From Sphaerulina vaccinii (lineage: Eukaryota; Ascomycota; Dothideomycetes; Mycosphaerellales; Mycosphaerellaceae), in the NCBI GenBank assembly GCA_022570795.1, contig JAKUDP010000007.1, forward strand, positions 1,984,001 through 2,048,000: a stretch of DNA of 64,000 bases, in the 5' to 3' direction. The translations under genes were made by a program, and so were the position numbers. This document shows, piece after piece, positions 54,591-64,000 of this stretch; positions within the stretch are counted from its first letter, which is position 1; the number at the start of each line of letters is the position of its first letter. The notes under the pieces were generated by a model that did not search any database, was not told where the DNA came from, and saw only the letters and a program-made list of their open reading frames with translations.

Positions 54591-57300
54591 CAGGGTGGGC
54601 AGTAGACAGACAGACGCCAGACAGGGGTCGTGACTGATTGATTGGCTTGTAATAGCCGTCTAATTGGTCTGAAGTACTACTAGCTTGCATATGTCTGTCT
54701 GTAGCGCTACGTAGCAGTGTACAGGCCTTTTGTAAGTAAATATTACTCTATGTCGCTATTGCTATTAGTTTCTTCGTCTCTATCTGCCGCAAGCTATATT
54801 TTAACGTTGTCTAGAATAAGGTTATATTTAAGCTAGCTCTTTAGACATTAGTTGGCTTCTGCAATATCGCTTCTTATATACTACGCCGTCTTGTTAAGTA
54901 CGTAACTAGCCTCTAAGAAACACCTTTCTGCAGCAGTTAAAGAGGCTAGATAGGCAATTAGATCGAACGCTAGCTTACTAAGTATTAGGTAGTTCTTTAT
55001 ATAATTATTCTACTACTATAGAATATTTATTTTTAGAGGTTTGTGCGGCGCTATAAGGTACTTGGCGTACTTGTTATCGACAGCCTCTTCGGTTATCTAT
55101 AGGCTTTCCTTATAGCTACTAGCTCCTCGGTTAGTAGACAAAGTAAGGCCTGTAGTTATAGTCGTAGCGATAGTAGTAGTACTATATCGAGCCTTATATT
55201 CGAGCTATAATTTGTATATAATATAATGCGTACAATCTATAAAAAGCTCGCTAATAATAGGGGTTTATAAGGCTTATAACTAAGTAGCTTTCTTCTTTCT
55301 TTAATAGCCGAACCTTATAGTAGATTGGACGCATTTCTTAGCTACTAGATCGAACTATAGACTACTCTAATTAGTATCGAACTAGTATAGTTTAAAGTAT
55401 AGATAAAGTATAATAGAGGCTATATATACTAGCAATCTATCTATAAGTATAAAGTACTTATCTAGCTTCTTCTAGCCTAGTAGAATACTTACTTTATAAT
55501 ACGAGTTAGGTAGTACGAACTACTAGTTTTTAGCCTTTTCTAGATGCAATATAAGAATATATAGTATAGTTAGTAATTACTATAGAGATCTATAGATATA
55601 CGTACTATCTATTTAGAGACTAAGTAAGGCTTCCTTTACTAGTTTAAGTAGAGTATAGAGTTCTCTAATTTCTTACTAGTCTTTATTTATAAAGTAGTCT
55701 TTTTTAGCTAGTAGCTTATTATCTATCTTATAGAAGTAAGCTTAATATAGGTCGATAGCATCTTTTAGCTCTATACCTCTTTCTATTATATTATAGTTGC
55801 TATTCTATTAAATACTACTATTCAAAATAAGCTCGAATATATAGTTACCTAGCTTTACTTCCTTCTACTTACTTTTAAAGTACTTGCGTTATATACTAGA
55901 TAAGTATATATATATAATAATATTATAAAGCTTGCCGAGAGGTCCTTGTTTGCGCTAGAGTAGTAGTATATTGACTACTTCTTATATATATATAGAGCGC
56001 TCGAAATTCTTTATTTTATTATTATCCTCGAGGTCTTTATCTATTACTATACCCTCGTCTTTATTATTATTATAGTCCTTATAGGCCTAGTCTATTATAT
56101 CGATATTATAGCTATATAGAATTGCCTTATATACGAGGTTAAAGATATAAGTAGTATAGCGCAAGTAGTACTTCTAAGAATATAGTCTAAGCTCGGCTAC
56201 GAGAAGATAATAGACTTTATTATTAATATTTATATTACCTAACTAGAAGTAGTATATATCGTCTCGAATATCGAACTTTTCGAGTAGCGCTATAATAGCT
56301 ACTATAGTATCTATTATATCCTTCGAGCTAAAGAAGTTCGGTAGGCCTAGTATTAATAAGATATACTTACTAGCCTCGTCTATAAAGTAAATAAATATAC
56401 TAAGTAGCTCTAGCTTGTTATCGGACTTCTAGCTATTAAAAGAGATATATAAACTACTATAAGCGCGCTTTAGCTTTCTTTTAATAGCCGGCTTCGAGCC
56501 TCTAAATAGCTTTATAATCTAGCGCCGAGTTATATAGTATAATCGAAGGATAATATTCGAGATCTTACTATTTCTAAAGTAAAGGAGCCTGCGTAGACGC
56601 TTCGAAGTAGTCTTTCTAAGTAACTAGTTATTATTAATCTTCTATTCGAGGAAGACTTTATACTAGCTAGTATAATTAAAGGTAGTATTCTCGTCCTTAT
56701 ATTACTACTTAATCTTTAATACTTCGCGCACGTTGCTATTACGCTTTCGTTTCTTATTCTCGCTATTCTTTAGTAGCTTCTACTTACCTTTGTATATCTA
56801 GTAGTAGCTAGTACCGAACTTATAGTCTATAAGATAGTCTATAGAACAAGTTGTAGAGCCTATAGACTTTAAAACTAGTTCTAATAAGCCTAGCTTCTTA
56901 TAGTATATATAATATATCTAGTATATTATTCTTTTTATTTTATAGATAAAATAGATATCTATAGTATTCTTCTATATCTAGTTTATATAAGGCTACTTAC
57001 TAGAAGAAGTAGGTTTATAGTTTGTAAAGTATAGTCTATCGATAAGGAATCTAGATATAGTATAATAGCTCTTATATAGTATAGGAAGCTATAATTTATT
57101 ATATATTTTAGTAAGGTTATTAAAGATAGTCTCGGTACTAATTTCTAACTCTACTATATCTATTATATTATATTTAGAGTATATTATTATAGTATATATA
57201 GAAAAAGATACTTCGAGGATAAGAAGCTTAGATTATAATAGACTAGAGTTATAATATATTTATTTATAATATCTAGTACTATAGAACTAGCGCGTTTTTT
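54591..57300 (-). mobile_element. RIP-degraded hAT DNA transposon (right end not found)
   Basis: The left terminus CAGGGTGGGCAGTAGACAG stands at the junction with the broken 2EXR-like gene. The first about 130 bases keep normal base composition, then the sequence becomes AT-rich with TAG/TAA stops. On the minus strand a hAT transposase can be read through stops. The terminus shares CAGGGTG, a GACGCC block, CAGGGGTC and TGATTGATTGG, in order, with the MITE at 17691. The right inverted repeat is not recognisable, and I place the end only roughly; a Gypsy element follows. Confidence 0.75.
54840..57000 (-). pseudogene. hAT transposase remnant
   Basis: From about 56.6 to 55.9 kb the minus strand reads SKRLRRLLYFRNSKISNIIL, SLYISFNS (the RVHISFDLWTS site), IDEASKYILLILGLPNF, IYYFQLGNINNK (the DNAsNN motif) and a RYTTYIFNLVYKAIL segment like RCxxHxLNLxxKA. 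Near 54.85-54.99 kb KLAFDLIAYLASLTAAERCF and NKTA then IRSDIAEAN match the hAT C-terminal dimerisation domain (usually FDLLSIPAMSAECERVFS). Stops and a frame change break it throughout. Confidence 0.75.
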
Positions 57301-57880
57301 TATATTTACTTAACTAGATATTATTTAGTATATCTTATTTAGTTAGAATTTTAATTCTTATATATTTTAGCTAAGTAGTTATATTATATCTACTTATAGA
57401 GTAAACTTAGGCTTAATATTATATATATATAAGTATATTTCTAATCTAAAACCTATTTTAAATTCTTTATTACTTAATATATATACTATAAAAAATCTAA
57501 TAAGATAGAAATTTTCTATTTTACCTTAGCTATATATAAAAGCTAGGTCTAAGGATATAGTATCTTAACTCCGAAAAAAGAATCTAGATTGCTAGGTAAT
57601 TTCGTATTCTCGGCTCTAAAGGTAGAGTATATATAGTATATAGTTGCCCTATAACTCTAAGGGCTTCTATATTCTTTATAGAGGCAAGGATTAGTTTATA
57701 TAACTAATACTCTTATTAACTAGCGCTCTATATATTGCTATATACCCCTACTCTTATATTTCTAATTCTTTATCCTTTTTAAAAGGTAGTAATTCTTAGA
57801 GGCTATAATAGCTCCGAAGTAGTATTCTATATATAGTAAGTAGCCGAGTTATATTAAAGACGTCTCTAATGAGACTTAGC
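57300..57880. other. AT-rich RIP-degraded sequence between the hAT and Gypsy elements
   Basis: No readable protein. Probably includes the right part of the hAT element and/or a Gypsy LTR, but I could not pair an LTR with any sequence downstream of 62.8 kb. Confidence 0.4.
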
Positions 57881-57909
57881 GACTAGACAAAGGCAACAAC
57901 GTCGATATA

Positions 57910-59030
57910 ACTAGCGCCTCCGGACGAGCTAATAATAGTAATAATAATAGCTTTAATAAAGAGGATACTAAAGCTATAGCTATTATATAATAGCTTTATA
58001 TTAACTTCGAAGCTAAGAATGCTATCCTCTAAAAAGAAGCTTATATATTGCAAGCAACTTATAAAAATAAAGCTCTTTATAGAGAACTTAGTAACTTAAG
58101 TATCGCACCTATACGTACCTCTACTAAGCCTCTTCTAGATAATAACTTCGAAGAGACTGCGAGTAGCGCTCTAGTTACTAGTATTTTAGGTATATATTAT
58201 AGTATTAAAATTCGCGACTCTAAGCTATACTAAGGCTATATAGATAAGAAAGCTCGAGAGTTCCTTTATACCTATAAAGTTAACTTTACTATTACTAAGT
58301 ATAACTTTAAGTCTAATTAAGAAAAAGTTCTATATACTATTATATAGCTTATAGGCGAGGTATAGGAGACCTAGTATAATAAGTATAAAGACTTATTTCT
58401 AGCTTACTATACTTAGAACTAGTTTAAGACCTAGGTCTATAGTATTATTAGTAACTAGGCAAATTGCCTAATACTTATTATAATCGAGTATAACTAGGCT
58501 AGGTAGAAAGACAACTAGAGTATTTACTTCTTTGCTACTAACCTCGGTTATATAGAGGCCTAGCTAGAGGACTATAGCAAAATATAGTTAGTTTGCTACT
58601 TTCTTATAAAGCTAAAGCTATCTCTCTATAGAGAAATTATTAAAAGCTATTCTATTCTATATAAGTAAGCTAATCTTATTATATTAGTAAGGCGCTTAGA
58701 ATAGGCTAATAATACTATTCCTTGCTATAGCAACTCTATTTAAAATCGAGAGCGCAAGTATAAGAAGTTAAAGCGCAAGCGCTCTAATACTAATAAGTAT
58801 AATTAGTATAGGAATAAAAGTAAGTCTTATTATACTAATAGTATTAATTAAGGTAAGGCCTTATTATCTAAGCTAGACTACTTCTACTTTATATATTATA
58901 GCTATAGAAAGAAGAGTTATATTACTACTAACTCTATCTACCTAAATAGCAAAGTAGATAAGGAGCTAGTAGTCTATAAGGTTGCTATATCTAAAAATAA
59001 AAAAAAAGTAAAAGTATTAAAAAAAAACTA
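57910..59030 (+). pseudogene. Gypsy Gag remnant
   Basis: Contains the only open stretch in this block (58048-58233, 61 codons, starting MQATYKNKALYRELSNLS) and downstream basic sequence (RKYKKLKRKRSNTNK) before a region where a zinc knuckle would be expected. Identification rests on position upstream of the polymerase. Confidence 0.55.
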
Positions 59031-59779
59031 TAAACTTTAGATACTAAGCTAAGTAGTAAAGGCTACCTCCCTATTTAGGTTAATAGAGCAAAGGCTATAT
59101 AAGTAGTAGTCGAGATACAAAATAATTAGTTTATCGATATAACTAGCTTACTTAATAATACTACTAATATTAATATTATTATAAGATTCTTTATCTTATA
59201 ATATAACTTTTCTTAATAGCCTAATATAGTATTACTACTAGCAACCTTCTATATAGGAGAACTAGGTTATTACTATAGGGCGTACTATATCTATATATAA
59301 ATTATAAACTCTATAGAGGTCGAATATATTATAGGTAGTATATTCTATATATATAATATATCTAAGCCTAATCTTATCCTCGGTCGGGTATAGCGACGTA
59401 CTTAGCGAGTATATATCGATAGTATAATAGACAAGTAGTACTATAGAGATAGCTTCGAGAAGGTTACTATCTATAATACTAAGAAGTTTTTTAAGAATCT
59501 AAAAAAAGTACTTTATATATATACTATACTTATAGCTAAAGATAGTATAGTACTACCTTCTATACTAATCGAGTTCTATTAGTTTAATAATATTCTTAAC
59601 TCTATAAAGGAAATAAGAAGCAAGCCTATCGATAGTATAGAGTATATAATTAACCTATATAATAGTACTATTCTACTATTCTAACTACTATATTACTAGT
59701 CTAGAAAGGAACTTAAAGAGCTCTAAGCCTATATTAAGGCTAGGCTAGAATATAACTAGATTAAGCGCTCTATAAGCAA

Positions 59780-60320
59780 AGCGAATATACCTATTCTATT
59801 TGTTTCTAAAAAAGATAGTAAGCTTAGACTATATATAGACTATAGAAGTCTTAATAAGATTATAATTAAAAATCGATATTCTCTACTACTTATTAGTAAA
59901 ATACTTAATTGGCTTATAGGTACTAATTAGTTTATAACTCTAAATCTTACTAATATATACTATTATATTAGGATCAAGCCGAGCGACTACTAGAAGACTA
60001 CGTTCTATATATATTATAGTTACTTCTAGTATAAGGTTATATCTTTTAGGCTTACTAATATTCCTATAATCTTCTAGGCTTATATTAACTATACTTTAGT
60101 AGGTTTAGTTAATATTATTTATATAGTATACCTAGATAATATCTTTATCTATAGTAAGATATATAAGCAATATATATAAGATATATATAAAGTACTTAAG
60201 CGCCTCCGAAAGTTCGATTTATATACCTAAAGGTCTAAATACAAGTTCTTCTAGTAAGAGGTTAACTTCCTTAGCTTTATAGTTACTACCGATAGTATAA
60301 AGATAGATAAAAGTAGAGTA
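59780..60320 (+). pseudogene. Gypsy reverse transcriptase remnant
   Basis: PILFVSKKDSKLRLYIDYRS then LNKIIIKNRYSL match the PVLFVxKKDGxLRxCxDYRxLN core. FRLTNIPIIFQAYIN and YLDNIFIYSK follow. The YLDD box has its second Asp changed to Asn (GAT to AAT), consistent with G-to-A RIP. ITTDSIKIDKSRVDTI closes the domain. Confidence 0.85.
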
Positions 60321-60539
60321 GACACAATCGCTATATAGCTAAAGTCTACTACTTTAATAGAGGTTTAATTTTTTTTTAGATTTACTAACTTTTATCGAAG
60401 GTTTATCTTCGAATACTTATAAATTATAATAGCGCTTATAGTACTATCTAAAGGAGTAGTAAAGGGTAAGAAGCCTAGACCTATCTAGTAGGGCATAGCT
60501 AAAAAGTATATATTCTAGAAAATTAAAAAAAGGTTTTAA

Positions 60540-60950
60540 ATAGCTTTTCTATTAAAGTACTTTAACTCTATACTATACTTATATATTAAGAGGAATATAT
60601 CTAAGTTTGCAATTACTAGCATTCTTAGCTACTTATTTAGATTAGAATAGTACTCTATTACCTTCTATTTAAAAAAAAATTCTAGTAGAGTATAATTATA
60701 AAATATATAATTAAGAACTACTAGTAGTTATAGAGTTGTTTAAAGTATAGTAGCTATACCTCGAGGGCACTCTATATATAATCGACGTACTTGTCGACTA
60801 TACGAACCTTCGAGAATTTATAAGTATAAAGAAACTAATAGGTTATTAGGCCTACTAGGCAATCTTTCTTATAGCTTTTAACTTTACTATTATATATTAG
60901 GTAGGAACTCGCAATCTAGCTAATATACCTTTAAGATATAGTAACTACGC
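60540..60950 (+). pseudogene. Gypsy RNase H remnant
   Basis: YNYKIYN-stop-ELLVVIELFKV corresponds to ENYEIHDKELLAIV. LYLEGT, VDYTNLREFI and FNFTIIYRVGTRNLANIPLR correspond to the H-x-NL and the FxIxYRPGxxNxADxLSR motifs. Confidence 0.75.
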
Positions 60951-61499
60951 TATAGAGAAGTAATAAGTTACTACTCTCCTACCTACCTTATAGAGCAAAC
61001 TATAAGTATAGAATATACTTATATACTCGCCTAGTATATAAAATATAAGTAATCCGAGTATATACTATATTTATACTATATATACTATACTCGGCAGAGA
61101 GTAAATATCCTATAGAGGCTCTATCTATAGTATAAGATCTCTTTCTACCTACTTAGAAATACTAGTAGAATAAGTAGTATCTACTTTATAAAGGCTTATT
61201 TACTAATAGCTAGTAGAGAAGTATATAGGTATATCGCTACTAGCTTGCGTAGCAGCTGCAATCGTAGCTTAAGAGTAGCTATATATAACTAATATTTCTA
61301 ACTTAGTACTAGATTAGATAAAGTTACTTATCTAGTTAGAGCCTTCGGCTCGAGAGGCCTACGACGATACTATAAGTAATAGTAGTATAGGTAATATACT
61401 TATTACTAAAGATAGGAACTTATAGTTCGAAGAAGCTCTATATATACTAAAAGACTATATATTATATACTTAGGTAATATATATATACTATAACAATCC

Positions 61500-62200
61500 T
61501 CTTATAGGCTACTTTAGTAAAAATAAAACTATTACCTTTATATATCGGAAGTACTAGTAGCTATATATAAGTAAAGATATTACTAGTTATATCGAGATCT
61601 ATAGTTGTTACTAGAAGGCTAAAGCGCGTTACTATTATCTATATAGCGAGCTAACTACGCTACTACTACTAGATAGGCTATTCTAAGAATTAACTTAGGA
61701 CTTTATTATAGACCTTCTACCTAGCAAGTAGAATAGCTATATATATAATACAATTCTTATAATCGTCGACTACTATACTAAGATATATATTTTTATACCT
61801 ACTACTAAAAAATATATAAGTATTAACTTAGTCGATATTCTATATAGGGAAGTAGTACGTTACTATAGTATACTATTCGGAATTATTAGTAATAGAAGTT
61901 CGGTTTTTACTAGCTAGTTCTAGTCGGACTTCTACTATAAAGTACAAATAAAGTATAGGCTAAGTATAGCCTTCTATTCTTAGACTAATAGGTAGACTAA
62001 ATATACTAATTAGACGCTTAAGACGTACCTATATATCTACTATAGTAAGTAGTAGAACAACTAGATAGAGCTATTAGTATAGGCTAAGTTTGCCTATAAT
62101 AATAGTACTTATTTGCTTTCTAAAAAGTCTCTATTTATAGAACTTTATAGATTTAATCTAGAGCTAGTAGTAAGTATAAAAAAAGCTCGGGGCGCGCTTT
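61500..62200 (+). pseudogene. Gypsy integrase remnant
   Basis: Readable motifs: IEIYSCYQKAKARYYYLY (the Cys end of the HHCC zinc site), DFIIDLLPSKQNS, ILIIVDYYTKIYIFIPTT (first catalytic Asp region), IISNRSSVFTSQF (the DRGSxFxS site with Asp changed to Asn) and LLVQAKFAYNNS. Confidence 0.8.
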
Positions 62201-62549
62201 CTAAAAAGAAGGTACTAGTAGTAACTAATATAGCTTAAAGATTAAAGCAAAGCTATAAAAAGCTAATATAGTAATAGTAAGAAGTAGGCAAAGTATAAAT
62301 AAAGTACTTTAATATAAAGTATACTCTAATATAGTATAATATTAGATAGTAAGTCTTACTTTCTACTAAGAACTTAAGGCTAAAGATACTTTCGAAGAAC
62401 TTTATAAATAAGTTTGCTAGACTATTTAAAGTTATTAATATAGTTAGAAAGTAGGTATATTACCTAGCTTTACTATCTAACTTATATATCTATAATATCT
62501 TTTATATATCTTCTTTTAAGCTTTAGAAAGGTAGCGAGTCGTAGGTAGG

Positions 62550-62760
62550 GAGCCTACTACTTATAGATAAAGAGGGTATATATAAAGTCGAGAAGATTTT
62601 TAATACTTAAGTCTAAAAAAAAGTCTAATACTACCTAGTAAGGTAGCGAGGATAGCCTAAGGAATATAACTAGTAGAAACCTAAAAAGTACGTTAGAGAA
62701 TATATAGCGCTTAATAAGTTCGAGTTATAGGTAGCGAGTAGCTATACTATAAAAAAGAAG
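62550..62760 (+). pseudogene. Gypsy C-terminal chromodomain remnant
   Basis: EGIYKVEKIFNT, KKVQYYLVR and QPKEYN (Gln read at stop positions) fit the YEVExIL-x-YLVKWKGYP pattern of chromodomains. It follows a NIFYISSFKL segment matching NVFHVSLLKP, which normally ends the integrase. Confidence 0.65.
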
Positions 62761-62829
62761 TAGAAATAATCTAAAGCTATAGAGTTAGTAGATACTAGAT
62801 AGAAAAGGTATATTTAAGTTTATAGAAAT

Positions 62830-64000
62830 ATATTTCTATTTACTACTTGCCTATAGTAAAGGTAGTTAGTAGCGCAAGTAGAGAGTATAACAAGCTTATA
62901 TAAAGCTACTATATAGATCCGAGGATAATCGACTTTATATCTAATTAGAGCTTCTTTTTTCTACTAAATTATATTATTAAAGTATAACTCTAAGTAACTT
63001 TATACCTACCTAGAGCCTCTCCTTATAGAGTATAGGTAGTAAGTAGGCTACTTAATAGTATTACTATTATTAGCTTTATCTACTTTACCTATTTTATTAT
63101 TTTTTTCTTCTACTATCTTTTTTTTCTTTTTTTCTTTTTTTTTTTTTCTTTTTCTACTTTCTTCTCTTCTTCGATATTAGAGAGGCTGCTCTCCTTCTAA
63201 TTACTACTATCTAGGTAGGTAGTAGCAAAAGTAGTTTCGAGAGTAGAAGTAGTAGTACTATTTATATACTAGGCCTATAAGAACTATTAGTATTAGATAT
63301 AATATATATATATTATACTAGAGTAGGAGTATAGAAATATATTATATCTCGAAAGAGAGCTCAAATTAAGCTCGGGTAAAGTTAGCTATAGTCTAGTCTA
63401 AGAGGAATTTGCTAGTAGCTATACTATTACTATAACCTACCTATATAGTAGATATACTCTTTTTAGGTATCTTAAACTCTCTAAGTAATTTACTACTATT
63501 AGCCTAGATAAGGTACTTAGTCTTATTAATAAAGAGGAGAAGGTAGGTAAGGTAGCGCTTAATCTAATTCTAGTATATACCTAGCGCAAGGCAATTAAGC
63601 TTAGTATAGTAGAAGAGTACCTAGCGCGCCTACTAACGTAGGTTAGCGTCCTTAATATAGATATAGGTATAGTAGCTATAAAAGTAGTAAGTATACTTTC
63701 TTACTTTACCGACTTTTATTATACTATTATAGGCCTCTATAGTAGCTACAATATATATTTAGTTAGTAGGCGACTTGTAGTAGACTTAAGTTTACTAAGT
63801 ATATATATAGTCTATTATATATAGAAGGTAGTAAGAGTATACTAAAATATTCTACTTAAGAAAGAGAGTAAAATTTTTAGAAGTATAAAGTAGGTAGTTA
63901 AGTATAGTGCAAGTACGGCGAGTAGCTATTATACTTATAGAACAAGTATATAGTATATATATAGTAAGTACTAATATATAAGAGATAGTACTACTATAAG
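62830..64000. other. AT-rich RIP-degraded sequence to window end, element not identified
   Basis: Contains a long T-rich pyrimidine tract (63100-63170). From about 63.34 kb a plus-strand frame interrupted by TAG stops reads LARLL, VSVLNIDIGIVAIKVVSILS and LYSSYNIYLVSRRLVVD. It looks like another degraded transposon protein but I cannot name it. Confidence 0.5.
63100..63170. repeat. Polypyrimidine (T-rich) tract
   Basis: Roughly 70 bases almost solely T and C, including runs of up to 14 T. Might be the 3' poly(A) of a minus-strand retroelement or simple slippage. Confidence 0.7.

Larger units (their letters stand above)
57880..62830 (+). mobile_element. RIP-degraded Ty3/Gypsy retrotransposon with chromodomain
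   Basis: Read through stops on the plus strand, domains appear in Gypsy order: Gag (about 57.9-59.0 kb), reverse transcriptase (about 59.8-60.3 kb), RNase H (about 60.5-60.95 kb), integrase (about 61.5-62.2 kb) and a chromodomain-like end (about 62.55-62.75 kb). Reverse transcriptase before integrase and a terminal chromodomain define a chromovirus, a group that targets heterochromatin. LTRs were not resolved. Stops are mostly TAG/TAA at expected Gln or Trp positions. Confidence 0.85.

Noticed and set aside
57300..63000. LTR pair for the Gypsy element
   Set aside because: I compared the stretches before 57.9 kb and after 62.8 kb and found no convincing match; RIP makes by-eye pairing unsafe.
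1..64000. tRNA, rRNA or CRISPR features
   Set aside because: No B-box-like tRNA motif in a suitable context, no rRNA-like sequence, and no regularly spaced repeats; CRISPR is not expected in a fungal nuclear genome.

Overview
The window is nuclear DNA of a filamentous ascomycete. The signs are short GT-AG introns (about 44-170 nt) with CTNAC/CTAAT branch sites, Zn2Cys6, GATA and F-box families, a FluG-like protein, and LTR and DNA transposons heavily mutated in the manner of repeat-induced point mutation (RIP). A Dothideomycete (Mycosphaerellales-like) is my guess from overall flavour, not something proven by the sequence. There are two compartments: balanced-GC gene-rich DNA (1-27.2 kb, 33.2-54.6 kb) and very AT-rich, ORF-free, RIP-degraded DNA (27.2-33.2 kb, 54.7-64 kb).

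Left gene block (1-27.2 kb): 3' end of a ubiquitin-specific protease; a protein with a transmembrane segment followed by a GATA zinc finger; an FBXO21-type F-box/transglutaminase-like/YccV-like protein; a Sec14-type lipid-transfer protein; a CorA-like membrane protein; a membrane protein with a tandemly duplicated module; a 73-residue spliced small protein; a secreted GH35 beta-galactosidase; an FAD monooxygenase broken by a hAT-type MITE and a frameshift; a small secreted Cys protein; an F-box protein; two neighbouring orphan paralogues; a mitochondrial LETM1-like protein; and a short-chain dehydrogenase.

First AT-rich block: one complete Copia retrotransposon (27,213-33,177) with equal-length 223-bp LTRs and a TGATG target duplication. 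It sits in what was a roughly 226-bp divergent promoter between the dehydrogenase (minus) and a six-exon FluG-like gene (plus).

Middle block (33.3-54.6 kb): FluG-like amidohydrolase/glutamine-synthetase fusion, a secreted Ser/Thr-rich protein, a Zn2Cys6 transcription factor with a frame change near its end, a secreted Ser/Thr-rich repeat protein, an SPIN90/Ldb17 actin regulator, a secreted sulfatase, tubulin-folding cofactor C, and two members of a fungal 2EXR/F-box-like family. One of these two has an in-frame stop and the other is cut by a hAT transposon.

Right AT-rich block: a RIP-degraded hAT transposase on the minus strand (from 54,591), a RIP-degraded chromodomain Gypsy element on the plus strand (about 57.9-62.8 kb), and further unidentified RIP-degraded sequence to the window end. 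The hAT terminus resembles the MITE terminus in the monooxygenase, which links the two transposon traces. Exon boundaries were deduced by eye from splice motifs and protein continuity. No database search was possible.
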